64,000 nt of DNA from Rhodoferax sp. (GCA_031291305.1 JARLJH010000004.1:1-64000), one strand, 5' to 3'. Positions 27,067 to 36,204 are shown, numbered from the stretch's first letter. Notes: generated by a model not told the origin, from the letters alone. Made by a program: numbers and translations.

Positions 27067-27732
27067 ATGACCACGCCCCTGCACCACATCCAAAACCGCA
27101 CCAAGACCCTGCCCCCCCTGCGCGTAGGCATCGGCGGCCCGGTGGGCTCTGGCAAGACCACGCTGCTGGAAATGCTCTGCAAAGCCATGCGTGAGAAGTA
27201 CGACCTGGTGGCCATCACCAACGACATCTACACCAAGGAAGACCAGCGCCTGCTGACGGTGAGCGGCGCGCTGCCGCCCGAGCGCATCATGGGGGTGGAA
27301 ACCGGCGGCTGCCCACACACCGCCATCCGCGAAGACTGCTCCATCAACTTGGAGGCGATTGAACGCATGCTGGTGGAGCACCCCAATGCCGACATCGTCT
27401 TCATCGAGAGTGGCGGTGACAACCTGGCCGCCACCTTCAGCCCCGAACTGTCTGACCTGACGATTTACGTGATCGACGTGGCCGCTGGCGAAAAGATTCC
27501 GCGCAAAGGCGGCCCCGGCATCACCAAGAGTGACCTGTTTGTCATCAACAAGACCGACCTGGCGCCGCATGTGGGGGCCAATCTGGAGGTGATGGCCGCA
27601 GACACCACCCGCATGCGCACCACGCCCAAGGGTCTCAAGCCCTTTGTCATGACCAATCTGAAGACCTTGACCGGGCTTGATGAGGTGATCCGTTTCATTG
27701 AGCAGCGCGGTATGCTGACGGCCAGCACCTGA
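27067..27732 (+). CDS. ureG: Urease accessory GTPase UreG
   Basis: The 221-residue SIMIBI GTPase has [18 protein letters not shown] (Walker A), [13 protein letters not shown], the CPH nickel motif in [13 protein letters not shown], the switch FIESGGDN, and NKTDLAP (G4). UreG supplies GTP-driven nickel transfer in the UreDFG complex. UreD itself is not found in the window. An ATG at 27067 is followed directly by [11 protein letters not shown]. Confidence 0.97.
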   Translation: MTTPLHHIQNRTKTLPPLRVGIGGPVGSGKTTLLEMLCKAMREKYDLVAITNDIYTKEDQRLLTVSGALPPERIMGVETGGCPHTAIREDCSINLEAIERMLVEHPNADIVFIESGGDNLAATFSPELSDLTIYVIDVAAGEKIPRKGGPGITKSDLFVINKTDLAPHVGANLEVMAADTTRMRTTPKGLKPFVMTNLKTLTGLDEVIRFIEQRGMLTAST

Positions 27733-27863
27733 GCAACCACGCCACCTTCTGCCTTGCAGGCAGCATGGACTCCGCTTCTGAGCTGCTACCACAAGCCATG
27801 GTGCTATGATTTTGTAAAAAGTACCACGGGGAGTTCAACGCTTGAAGCGTTAGATTAAGCCCG

Positions 27864-29546
27864 ATGTCATCCTATCCACTTACCTTCATGGCGCTACCTG
27901 AAGACGACCTGTCCACCAGCAGCGCGCTGGTGATTGACGCCAACCCCACGTCGCGTTCGGTGCTGGTGTCGCAATTACGTGACTTTGGCATGGGCACGGT
28001 GGTGCAGACTGCGCGCTTGGTCGACGCGCGTCGCCAGCTTGAGTACCGTCGCTTTGACGTGGTGCTGTGCGAATTGCACTTCGCTGGTGACACCATGACC
28101 GGGCAGGACCTGCTGGACGACCTGCGGCGCAACCAGCTACTCCCCTTTGCCACCGTGTTTCTGATGGTCACGGGTGAGGCCACCTACGCCAAGGTGGCCG
28201 AGGCGGCAGAGTCGGCGCTGGACGGCTACCTGCTCAAGCCCCACAAAGCCAACCAATTGGGTGAACGCCTGCGTCAGGCACGCATCCGCAAAGCCTCGTT
28301 ACAGGAAATCTTCAGCGCCATCGAGGCTGAAGACTTTGAACACGCTGCAGACCTTTGCCTGCATCGCTTCGAGACCAAAGGGCTGTTCTGGCTATACGCC
28401 GCTCGTGTGGGTGCAGAGCTGATGTTGCGTGTGGGCAAGTTCGCGCAGGCGCAAAAGCTGTACCAGGCCGTGGTGGCGGCCAAAACCTTGCCGTGGGCCA
28501 AGCTGGGCGTGGCGCGCTCCCTTCTGGACGAAGGTCAGACCGCCAAAGCCGTCAGCACGCTGGAGAACCTGATCAGCGAAGACCCCAACTATGCCGACGC
28601 CTACGACGTGATGGGCCGGGCGCAGTTCGAACAAGGTAAATTTTCCGAAGCGCTGTCCACCTATCAGATGGCCAGCACACTGACGCCTGCGTCGATTACA
28701 CGCCTGCAAAACCTGGGCCTGATGAGTTATTACTGTGGCGACCGCAAGGCTGCCGAGCAGGCGCTGGACCGCGCCACACGCATGGGGCTGGACTCGAAGA
28801 TGTTTGACAGCCAGACGCTGGTGCTGCTGGCGTTCTCGCGGTTTGAAAGCGGCGACCGCAAAGGCCTGCAGCGCTGCCATGATGACTTTGTCCGCCTGAT
28901 CGAACGCAACCCCGACAACACCCGCCAGCAGCGCCTAAGCGCCATCGTGGATGCGCTGCAACTGCTTGAACAAGGCCAGTTCGCGCAGGCACTGGAATCG
29001 GTACGCAGCCAATGCCAGCGCGTCAAGGACCCTGACTTTGATTTCGAGTCGGCCTCCAACCTGCTGGCGCTGCTGGCCCAATTGGCCAACAGAGCCATCC
29101 AACTCGACGAGGTCGAGGCGGTGGTCACCACACTGGGACTGCGTTTTGCCGGCACACGGGCCTTGTCGGAACTGTTGGCTGGCGCCGTCGGCACCCACCC
29201 ACCGTATGCCGAACTGGTCAGAGCCGCCCACCAGCAGATTCTGAAACTGGCCGAGACCGCCATGTCGCTGAGCATGGGCGGTGACCCGCAGGCGGCGGTG
29301 GTGAACCTGATCCGCCACGGCACGGAAACACTGAGCGGCAAGCTGATCGAAACCGCCTACCTGGTGCTGCACCGCTACGCCGACAAAATCGGGAACTCCG
29401 CAGAACTCAATGCATTGGTGCATGACCTGCGTGTGCGCTATAGCACCCAGATCACGCGTGCTGCGCTGGGTGAGCCAAAGCGCCAGGCCGGCGGCCTGAC
29501 CCTGCGCACTGGCAGCAAGAGCAGCAAACCAGCGACGGCGGCCTGA
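27864..29546 (+). CDS. Receiver-TPR protein with Glu at the phosphosite
   Basis: The 560-residue product has an N-terminal CheY-like receiver (about 20-140) followed by roughly ten TPR-like helices (LFWLYAARVGAELMLRVGKFAQAQKLYQAV, then DAYDVMGRAQFEQGKFSEALSTYQMAS). The receiver has VIDAN and LLKPH (switch Lys), but the phosphoacceptor position in VVLCELHF is Glu70 in place of Asp, which would make it a phosphorylation-independent or phosphomimetic domain. There is no DNA-binding domain, so it probably works by protein contacts. A 15-bp palindrome with AACGCTT/AAGCGTT arms (27837-27851) precedes it. Confidence 0.85.
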   Translation: MSSYPLTFMALPEDDLSTSSALVIDANPTSRSVLVSQLRDFGMGTVVQTARLVDARRQLEYRRFDVVLCELHFAGDTMTGQDLLDDLRRNQLLPFATVFLMVTGEATYAKVAEAAESALDGYLLKPHKANQLGERLRQARIRKASLQEIFSAIEAEDFEHAADLCLHRFETKGLFWLYAARVGAELMLRVGKFAQAQKLYQAVVAAKTLPWAKLGVARSLLDEGQTAKAVSTLENLISEDPNYADAYDVMGRAQFEQGKFSEALSTYQMASTLTPASITRLQNLGLMSYYCGDRKAAEQALDRATRMGLDSKMFDSQTLVLLAFSRFESGDRKGLQRCHDDFVRLIERNPDNTRQQRLSAIVDALQLLEQGQFAQALESVRSQCQRVKDPDFDFESASNLLALLAQLANRAIQLDEVEAVVTTLGLRFAGTRALSELLAGAVGTHPPYAELVRAAHQQILKLAETAMSLSMGGDPQAAVVNLIRHGTETLSGKLIETAYLVLHRYADKIGNSAELNALVHDLRVRYSTQITRAALGEPKRQAGGLTLRTGSKSSKPATAA

Positions 29547-29639
29547 GGTAAAAAACACCCTGAACCGGGGGAAAACACTAGCAATGGGTCAACCTTGGGC
29601 GCTGAATAATCAGTGTTTTGCCTCCAAGGAGACCCATCT

Positions 29640-30599
29640 ATGCGATCCATAAAGAAACTTGGTTTGGTCATCGGCCTGGTAGCCAGTGTCATCGCCACGG
29701 CAGCACTTGCCCAGCAGCAACAATTCATCAACATCCTGACCGGCGGGCAAAGCGGCGTGTACTACCCGATCGGTGTCGCACTGTCGCAAATCTACGCCAA
29801 GGCTATCCCCAATGTGCGCGCCACGGCGCAGGTCACCAAGGCCTCTGCTGAAAACCTGAACCTGCTACAAGCCGGTCGCGGCGAGCTGGCCATGGCACTC
29901 GGTGACTCGGTGTCTGATGCCTGAAAAGGCGACGCCGAGGCCGGTTTCAAAACAAAACTGGACAAATTGCGCGGCCTCTCAGCCACCTACAACAACTACA
30001 TCCAGATTGTTGCCACTGAAGACTCAGGCATCAAAACCCTGGCAGATCTCAAAGGCAAGCGCATCTCGGTAGGCGCCGCCAAGTCGGGCACCGAACTCAA
30101 TGCACGTGCCATTCTGAAAGCCGCTGGCCTGACCTATGCCGACCTGGGCAAGGTCGAGTACCTGCCGTTTGGGGAATCCGTCGAGCTGATGAAAAACCGC
30201 CAGTTGGACGCCACCTTGCAGTCCGCCGGTCTGGGCGTATCGTCCATCCGTGACCTGGCCACCTCGATCAAGATCGTGGTGGTGGCCGTACCGGCTGATG
30301 TGGTCGCCAAGGTGGGCGATGCCGCTTACCAGGCTGCCGTGATTCCAGCCAACACCTACACCGGCCAGACGGCTGACGTGGCCACCGCTGCCATTCCGAA
30401 CTTTCTGGTGACCCAAGCCGGTGTGCCCGACGAATTGGCCTACCAGATGGCCAAGGCCATGTACGAGAACCTCGACACGCTCTATGCTGCCCACAATGCC
30501 GCCAAGTCCATCAAGCGCGAAAACGCCGTCAAGGGCATGCCGATCCCGTTGCACCCAGGTGCGGCGCGTTATTACAAGGAAATTGGCCTCATCAAGTAA
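29640..30599 (+). pseudogene. TAXI-family TRAP solute-binding protein with in-frame TGA
   Basis: The frame from ATG 29640 gives a signal peptide (LVIGLVASVIATAALAQQQQ) and a TAXI-type TRAP binding protein (FINILTGGQSGVYYPIGVALSQIYA, then VTKASAENLNLLQAGRGELAMALGDSVSDA), then TGA at 29922-29924, where the family usually has Trp (DAWKG). The same frame continues as KGDAEAGFKTKLDKL and reads normally to 30599 through the KSGTELNARAI and GLPV-like regions. One base change (TGG to TGA) has thus split a gene of normal length. The upstream AAGGAG at about 29627 and the terminator after the stop show that it was an intact unit. Sequencing error or recent loss is likely; readthrough cannot be excluded. 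Confidence 0.85.
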
Positions 30600-30618
30600 G
30601 CTGGCCCGCCCTTGCATG

Positions 30619-30648
30619 CGGCCCCAGCTCTTGGGGCCGTTTTTGTTT
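30619..30648 (+). terminator. Intrinsic terminator or attenuator between TRAP subunits
   Basis: CGGCCCC (30619-30625) and GGGGCCG (30633-30639) form a perfect 7-bp GC stem around a 7-nt loop, followed by TTTTTGTTT. It sits between the binding protein and the permease of one operon, so it should reduce transcription of the permease relative to the binding protein. Confidence 0.85.
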
Positions 30649-30668
30649 CTGATGGATTCGAGGTTCCC

Positions 30669-32699
30669 ATGCCAGACAGTCAAGTTGCACACACCGACAC
30701 ACTGAGCCGTCCGATCTTCTGGATCGCTCTGGTTTTCTCCAGCTTCCAGCTGTTCACCGCCGCTTTCAGCCCACTCTCCAGTCAGGTGGTACGCACGATT
30801 CACGTGGGCTTTGTGTTGCTAATGATCTTCACCCTGTACCCGCCATGGGACGAACATGAGCGCTGGGCGCCGTTGGGCAAAGTTCTCGGCTGGGTGCTTG
30901 GCTTGACCGGTTTTGTCTTTGGTCTGTACCACTGGGTCTACGAAGCTGACCTGACGCAACGCGCTGGCGACCTGGTGCCGATGGACTGGGTTGTTGGCGT
31001 GGTCACCGTTGCACTGGTGTTTGAGGCCGCACGACGCGTTATGGGTTGGGGCCTGCCGATGATTTGCGGTCTCTTCCTGCTTTACGGGCTGTTTGGCCAG
31101 CATTTGCCTGGCGCGTTTGCGCACCGGGGCTTTGGGCTGGACCAGATCGTCGGCGCCCTGAGTTTTGGCACCGATGGCCTGTACGGCACGCCCACCTACG
31201 TGTCTTCGAGCTATATCTTTCTGTTCATCCTGTTTGGCGCATTTCTGGAACAGGCCGGCATGATCGACCTGTTCAATGACTTTGCCATGGGCATGGTCGG
31301 CCACACACGCGGCGGCCCGGCCAAGGTGTCGGTGATCTCGTCCGGGCTGATGGGCACCATCAACGGCTCGGGCGTGGCCAATGTGGTCACCACCGGGCAG
31401 TTCACCATCCCGCTGATGAAGCGCTTTGGCTACAGCGCCGCTTTTGCCGGTGGCGTGGAAGCCACATCCAGCATGGGCGGACAGATCATGCCACCGGTGA
31501 TGGGCGCGGTGGCCTTCATCATGGCCGAAACCATCGATGTGCCCTACGTCACCATTGTCAAGGCAGCAGTTATCCCGGCCATTCTGTACTTCGTCACCGC
31601 CTTTTGGATGGTACATCTGGAAGCTGGCCGCAAAGGACTCAACGGCCTGCCCAAAGACGAGTGCCCGAACCCCTGGACGGCGGTGCGCTTGCGCTGGTAC
31701 TTGCTGATGCCTTTGATCGGCCTGGTCGCACTGCTGTTTTCCGGCTACACGCCGCTGTTTTCCGGCACTATCGGCTTGGCCCTGACTGTGGTGCTGATCT
31801 TTGGTGCGGCGGTCATGACCGGGGTGCAGGGTTTGGCGTTGCGCGGCGTCTTTTGGGTGCTGCTGGCTGTGGCTTGCTCGGGGTTTTTCAAGTTTGGCGT
31901 GGGCACATTTTTGGTGGTGGTGGCGCTGCTGGTTGCCCTGACTTACATCCGTCACACCGGGGCTGATGCTCGCAGACTGGCCATCAAGGCCATGGTGGAC
32001 GGCGCCCGCCATGCCCTGCCAGTGGCCATTGCCTGCGCGCTGGTGGGCGTGATCATCAGCATGATCAACCTGACCGGCGTAGCGGCTGAACTTGGCGGGC
32101 GCATTGTCTCGATTGGTGAGAACAGCCTGTTTCTGGCGCTGTTTTTGACCATGGTGATCTGCCTGGTGCTGGGCATGGGCATTCCCACGATTCCCAACTA
32201 CATCATCACCAGTTCGCTGGCGGCACCGGTGCTGCTGAAACTGGGCGTGCCACTGCTGGTGTCGCACATGTTTGTGTTTTACTTTGGCATCATGGCCGAC
32301 CTGACGCCGCCGGTGGCACTGGCCGCGTTTGCCGCCGCGCCGATTGCGCGCGAAAGCGGTCTGAAGATCAGCGTGCAGGCGGTGCGCATTGCCATTGCGG
32401 GCTTCATCGTGCCGTTCATGGCGGTCTATAGCCCGGCGCTGATGCTGCAAAGCGGCGGATGGACAGATACCGGCTACGTCGTGTTCAAAGCTCTCGTGGC
32501 CATTGCGATGTGGGGTGCCGGGGCGATTGGCTTCCTGATCACACCGTTGAACTGGCTGGAGCGCCTGTATGTGATTGTGGCAGCCTGCTTTTTGGTGGCT
32601 GCCGTTCCCATGACCGATGAAATCGGCTTTGCATCGGTCATGGCGTTTGTCGTTTGGCATGTGTGGCGCAGCCGCACTGCCAAGCCACGGCTGGCCTGA
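30669..32699 (+). CDS. TRAP transporter fused permease (4TM/12TM type)
   Basis: From ATG 30669 the 676-residue product is a fused TRAP permease: an N-terminal small (DctQ-like) helix set, then the DctM-like large part with GFVLLMIFTLYPP, GTINGSGVANVVTTG and MPPVMGAVAFIMAE, the latter being motif-like regions of TAXI-TRAP permeases, and about 14 hydrophobic segments. It works with the upstream binding protein to take up an organic anion such as a dicarboxylate or keto acid by cation symport; the substrate is unknown. The frame is open further upstream, where residues overlap the attenuator, so ATG 30669 is chosen. Confidence 0.94.
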   Translation: MPDSQVAHTDTLSRPIFWIALVFSSFQLFTAAFSPLSSQVVRTIHVGFVLLMIFTLYPPWDEHERWAPLGKVLGWVLGLTGFVFGLYHWVYEADLTQRAGDLVPMDWVVGVVTVALVFEAARRVMGWGLPMICGLFLLYGLFGQHLPGAFAHRGFGLDQIVGALSFGTDGLYGTPTYVSSSYIFLFILFGAFLEQAGMIDLFNDFAMGMVGHTRGGPAKVSVISSGLMGTINGSGVANVVTTGQFTIPLMKRFGYSAAFAGGVEATSSMGGQIMPPVMGAVAFIMAETIDVPYVTIVKAAVIPAILYFVTAFWMVHLEAGRKGLNGLPKDECPNPWTAVRLRWYLLMPLIGLVALLFSGYTPLFSGTIGLALTVVLIFGAAVMTGVQGLALRGVFWVLLAVACSGFFKFGVGTFLVVVALLVALTYIRHTGADARRLAIKAMVDGARHALPVAIACALVGVIISMINLTGVAAELGGRIVSIGENSLFLALFLTMVICLVLGMGIPTIPNYIITSSLAAPVLLKLGVPLLVSHMFVFYFGIMADLTPPVALAAFAAAPIARESGLKISVQAVRIAIAGFIVPFMAVYSPALMLQSGGWTDTGYVVFKALVAIAMWGAGAIGFLITPLNWLERLYVIVAACFLVAAVPMTDEIGFASVMAFVVWHVWRSRTAKPRLA

Positions 32700-32700
32700 C

Positions 32701-33165
32701 ATGGCGGCGGCGACCCTGGGGGTGTGCCTGACGCTGGCCAGCGCGCTGCACGCCGTGCCGGTGTTTGTGCCGGTGCAGCGCTTCACACTGGCCTGGATGC
32801 ACTCGATCGAAAAAGTGCGCTGGGAGGAGGATTACGCGGTGGCCGCCAGCCCTGTGGCGGGTCAGCCACCGGTGCTGCTGACGCTCAAAGCCCGCGTCAA
32901 AGGTTCCGCAGCAGGCATGGAGCCGCCCGATGATGCGGTACTGCGCAACGGCTGGTATGAGTACACGCCCCGTCAAACGACCTTGCCCGAGCTTCGGCTG
33001 ACACGCTCAGAGTTCACCGCCGACTATGACTGGTGCATGAACGGACGCTGCCAAACCATGTCACATTTAATAGCTAGTAACCGAGGTATTACAAGGGCTA
33101 CACCCTGTTTTTCCTCACAAAAATTCAAGTGGATCAACCCCACAGATCCAACGGTGGGTCGGTGA
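32701..33165 (+). CDS. DUF1850 protein downstream of the TRAP permease
   Basis: ATG 32701 starts 1 bp after the permease stop, and the 154-residue product matches the small DUF1850 proteins that accompany TRAP fused permeases (MHSIEKVRWEEDYAV, GWYEYTP). A signal-like N-terminus (TLGVCLTLASALHAVPVFV) suggests envelope location. The C-terminus after about residue 120 (HLIASNRGITRATPCFSS) is encoded by a degenerate copy of the intergenic palindrome, so the natural end of the family may be nearer residue 120. It overlaps the convergent CBS gene by 32 bp. Confidence 0.85.
   Translation: MAAATLGVCLTLASALHAVPVFVPVQRFTLAWMHSIEKVRWEEDYAVAASPVAGQPPVLLTLKARVKGSAAGMEPPDDAVLRNGWYEYTPRQTTLPELRLTRSEFTADYDWCMNGRCQTMSHLIASNRGITRATPCFSSQKFKWINPTDPTVGR
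33066..33108. repeat. Degenerate TAGCCCTT-type repeat overlapping a coding end
   Basis: TAATAGCTAGTAACC, then ATTACAAGGGCTACAC, keeps the flanks and one stem arm of the palindrome family. It forms the last codons of the DUF1850 gene, which therefore lacks its ancestral stop. Confidence 0.5.
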
Positions 33166-33832
33166 CCACGGCGCGCAAAATGTCCGAGCGCGAGATAAAT
33201 CCGGCCACCAGCCCCAGATCATCCACCACCGGCAACCCGGGCAGACCGGTATCGAGCAACACCTGCGCCACGCGGCGGATATCCGAATCGGGCGCCACAC
33301 TGGGCACCGGTGTCACCATGATGTCCTTGACGTTTTGCATCATGAACGCGCGCCACGCCAGTGCATGGCTGTCGGGCGACGGCAGGCGCTCCGGCTGCAG
33401 CAAGTCGGCCCGTGTCAGCAAACCCACCAGGTGATCGGTGGCATCCACCACCGGAGCCTGGCCGACCGCTTTCGCACTCAGAATTTCCCAGGCCTGAAGC
33501 ACCGTGGCCGTGTCTTTGAGGGTGATGATCTGCCTGCTCATCACATCGGACACCCGGGTCAACGGGTGACGTGTTGTGCTGCCAGCCAGCGTTTCGGTGT
33601 AGGCCGACAAGGCATTTCGGTGGGATTCATCCGCGCTGGCGGCCTGGCCTTTGGTCTTGTTCGCCTCAGATTCCACAAAAGCTCCTGACGATTCGGCCAG
33701 CCTGTCTCGCCCTTCATGCGCCACAGGCAGCGCGCGACGGGTTCGCGTCAAAGCACCTACGCCGTCCACCTGGCGCAACTGCTCCATGCTGCCGCGAAAC
33801 AAACGCCCCTGCATGCCATAAACCGAGAACAT
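33134..33832 (-). CDS. CBS-domain pair protein
   Basis: The 232-residue product has two CBS motifs in its C-terminal half: VSDVMSRQIITLKDTATVLQAWEIL with VVDATDHLVGLLTRADLL, and VKDIMVTPVPSVAPDSDIRRVAQVLL with VVDDLGLVAGFISRSDILRAVV. Such stand-alone CBS pairs bind adenine nucleotides and regulate partners. The N-terminal 95 residues are Ser/Arg-rich and poorly conserved in appearance. No partner is linked here; it lies just downstream of hemW in the same direction. Confidence 0.9.
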   Translation of the reverse strand: MFSVYGMQGRLFRGSMEQLRQVDGVGALTRTRRALPVAHEGRDRLAESSGAFVESEANKTKGQAASADESHRNALSAYTETLAGSTTRHPLTRVSDVMSRQIITLKDTATVLQAWEILSAKAVGQAPVVDATDHLVGLLTRADLLQPERLPSPDSHALAWRAFMMQNVKDIMVTPVPSVAPDSDIRRVAQVLLDTGLPGLPVVDDLGLVAGFISRSDILRAVVTDPPLDLWG

Positions 33833-33969
33833 GGTGTGTTGTCTCCTGGGTGGGTGCTGGCCGGATACCTGCGCACCATAGCGACCGATTTGGTCGTCGT
33901 CAATGGCGGATACCTGTATGTCCTATCGACAAAAATCGTCCCGGACTTGATCTGTGCCAGCCAAAACGC

Positions 33970-35208
33970 TCAGGTTTTCGGCAAAAACAGCGCTTGCAGA
34001 TCGTTCAGGAAGTCGAATCCGCGCGCCGTTGGCTGGGCGTGGTTCAGATCGCGCGTCATCAAGCCACGGCTTTCCGCCTCCTGCAACGCAGCCAGAATTG
34101 CCGTGACAGGCAGACCCGTGCGCTCGGTAAATGTTTGCAGTTCAAAGCCATCCGCCAGGCGCAACGCATTGAGCATGAATTCAAACGGCAACTCCGCCCG
34201 GCTGACCTCGTTTTCCTGCGCGATGGCGCTGCCCACCAAGGCCTGCGTCATGTAGCGCGCCGGGTCACGCAGTCGCACCTGGCGCAGCACGCGATGGGCA
34301 AAACTGAGCTTGCTGTGCGCCCCCGCGCCAATCCCCAGATAGTCGCCAAACTGCCAATAGTTCAGGTTGTGCGCGCAACGGTGGCCGGGTTTGGCGTAGG
34401 CAGACACCTCATAGCGGCTCATACCCTGCTGGCTGGTCATGTCGGTGATCAGGTCCAGCATGTCGGCAGCCAGATCTTCATCGACCGCTGCGGGCGGGTA
34501 TTTGGCAAAGTAGGTGTTGGGCTCGATAGTCAGGTGGTAGATCGACAGGTGCGGCGGCGCAAAAGACAGCGCTGTGGCGACATCGGAGCGCAGATCGTCC
34601 AGCGTCTGACCCGGCAACGCGTACATCAGGTCCAGATTGAATGTATCAAAAACTGCAGCAGCCTCCGAAAGCGCATCAAGGGCTTGAGACCGATTATGCA
34701 CACGACCCAGAGTTTTTAGAAAGTCGTCATTGAAGCTCTGCACACCGGCCGACAGGCGCGTCACACCCGCAGCGCGAAACGCCTTGAAACGGTCTTTCTC
34801 GAAGGTACCGGGGTTGGCCTCCAGGGTGATTTCACAGTCCGCCGCCAGCCGGGTCCGCGCCCGGATGCCCCCCAACAATTGGTCGATGGCCTGCGGTGAA
34901 AACAGGCTGGGGGTGCCACCACCGATGAAGATGCTCTGCACACTGCGGCCCCAAATCAGCGGCAGTGACGATTCCAGATCGGCCATCAAGGCGTTCAGAT
35001 AGGCTTGCTCGGGCAAGTCTGCCGCCCGCATCTCGTGCGAGTTGAAGTCGCAATACGGGCATTTCTTCAGGCACCAGGGCAAATGCACATACAGCGACAA
35101 GGGCGGCAGGCTGCCGAGTTGCAGCGTGCCGGGGCGCATGTAGTGCTGGATGTCGTGCGGCTGTATGGCAACGTCTGACGTGGCCGAATCGGGTTTTATC
35201 GGAATCAT
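33970..35208 (-). CDS. hemW: HemW-type radical SAM protein
   Basis: The 412-residue product has the radical SAM motif CLKKCPYCDF (CxxxCxxC, about 46-53) in PPLSLYVHLPWCLKK, then FIGGGTPSLFSP and RLSAGVQSFNDDFLKTLGRVH, and the C-terminal HemN-type domain (YLGIGAGAHSKLSF). This is the HemW class (long annotated coproporphyrinogen III oxidase HemN-like), which inserts heme into apoproteins and lacks CPO activity. It follows rdgB in the same direction across a 345-bp repeat-rich gap. Confidence 0.92.
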   Translation of the reverse strand: MIPIKPDSATSDVAIQPHDIQHYMRPGTLQLGSLPPLSLYVHLPWCLKKCPYCDFNSHEMRAADLPEQAYLNALMADLESSLPLIWGRSVQSIFIGGGTPSLFSPQAIDQLLGGIRARTRLAADCEITLEANPGTFEKDRFKAFRAAGVTRLSAGVQSFNDDFLKTLGRVHNRSQALDALSEAAAVFDTFNLDLMYALPGQTLDDLRSDVATALSFAPPHLSIYHLTIEPNTYFAKYPPAAVDEDLAADMLDLITDMTSQQGMSRYEVSAYAKPGHRCAHNLNYWQFGDYLGIGAGAHSKLSFAHRVLRQVRLRDPARYMTQALVGSAIAQENEVSRAELPFEFMLNALRLADGFELQTFTERTGLPVTAILAALQEAESRGLMTRDLNHAQPTARGFDFLNDLQALFLPKT

Positions 35209-35553
35209 GTGTTGTTAATGCTGCTCTGTCTGGGCGCGCACCATGACGTCATCAAGCAATTGGGGTGCGCGCTGCGTGGTAGCCCGATGGGGCGCCCGCG
35301 CAGGATTCGTGGCTCACATAGGTTGGTTGACCAAATGCCAACACCCCCGTGGACAAGCAAGCAACCGTTTGACGACGTCGAGCGTCTAGCGAGGTGGGGC
35401 CTTTGGGCGGCTGACGATTTCTGGTACTCCAGTATGAGGAAGCTGCCCAAAGGCCCCGCCTCGCGGGTCGCACAACAAGCTTTGGATCAAACTGATGGCC
35501 CAATGTTTGGGTACCCGTCAAATGCCACATGAGACCAGCAGTCTCAACACCAC
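35209..35553. repeat. Palindrome-rich spacer between rdgB and hemW
   Basis: There is no gene in this 345 bp. GCGCGCACC (35234-35242) and GGTGCGCGC (35264-35272) form one inverted repeat, and a 24-bp near-perfect inverted repeat (35389-35412 with 35441-35464, GGGGCCTTTGGGC core) a second. The frames across it do not look like real proteins. The arrangement suggests a small non-autonomous repeat element; hemW may use a promoter within or after it. Confidence 0.6.
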
Positions 35554-36153
35554 TCACAACCACTGCTCACGCATCAGCGCGACCATCGCTGCAGCCGCTC
35601 GTCCGCGGTGGCTGTTGGCATTTTTCACCTCGATGGGCAACTGCGCAAAGGTCAGACCAAACTCGGGAATGAACATCACCGGGTCAAAGCCAAAGCCGTT
35701 GGTACCCAGCCGTTCGCGGGCAATTTCACCCACCACCCGGCCCACCGCCACCAGCGGCTCGGGGTCTTGGGCGCTGCGTACCGCCACCAGGGTGCTGACC
35801 ATGGCCGCCCGGCGGTTGTCCACGCCTTGCATCTGCTCCAGCAAGGCGCGCACGTTGTTGTCATCACTCTTGGGATAACCAAACCGGGTGGCGTAAAACG
35901 CCGTCTGCACGCCCGGCAGGCCGCCAAACACGTCCACACACAGGCCGGCGTCGTCAGCCACGGCGGGCAAGCCGCTGTGCTCGGCGGCATGGCGCGCCTT
36001 GGCCAGCGCGTTTTCAATGAAGGTGTGAAACGGCTCAGGAGCCTCGGGGATACCCAGACTGCCCTGTGTGATGAGTTCGAAACCCAGCGGCGCAAACATG
36101 ACCTGCAGTTCAGCAAGCTTGCCGGGGTTGTTGGATGCCAAAACAATTTTCAT
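35554..36153 (-). CDS. rdgB: XTP/dITP pyrophosphatase RdgB
   Basis: The 199-residue product has the Ham1/RdgB pattern: MKIVLASNNPGKLAELQ, the TFIENALAKARHAAEHSGLPAVADDAGLCVD active-site region with catalytic carboxylates, and GFGFDPVMFIPEFGLTFAQL. It hydrolyses non-canonical ITP/XTP to monophosphates and keeps them out of DNA. It follows rph in the operon order kinase-PP2C-rph-rdgB-hemW. Confidence 0.96.
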   Translation of the reverse strand: MKIVLASNNPGKLAELQVMFAPLGFELITQGSLGIPEAPEPFHTFIENALAKARHAAEHSGLPAVADDAGLCVDVFGGLPGVQTAFYATRFGYPKSDDNNVRALLEQMQGVDNRRAAMVSTLVAVRSAQDPEPLVAVGRVVGEIARERLGTNGFGFDPVMFIPEFGLTFAQLPIEVKNANSHRGRAAAAMVALMREQWL

Positions 36154-36162
36154 ATGAAAAAT

Positions 36163-36200
36163 ATGCCTCCAGCCCTTATAAATAAAGGGCTAATAGCTAT
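36163..36200. repeat. TAGCCCTT-type intergenic palindrome, copy 4
   Basis: AGCCCTTAT (36171-36179) and ATAAAGGGCT (36182-36191) form a stem around a short loop, flanked by GCCTCC and AATAGCTAT. It fills most of the gap between rph and rdgB. Confidence 0.85.
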
Positions 36201-36204
36201 CAAT

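Noticed and set aside
29922-29924. TGA as selenocysteine or reassigned Trp
   Set aside because: The family has Trp here, many neighbouring genes stop at TGA, and no SECIS-like hairpin follows.
35205-35563. Several 80-107 codon frames in the rdgB-hemW spacer
   Set aside because: Overlapping on both strands across inverted repeats; no ribosome sites or protein-like pattern.
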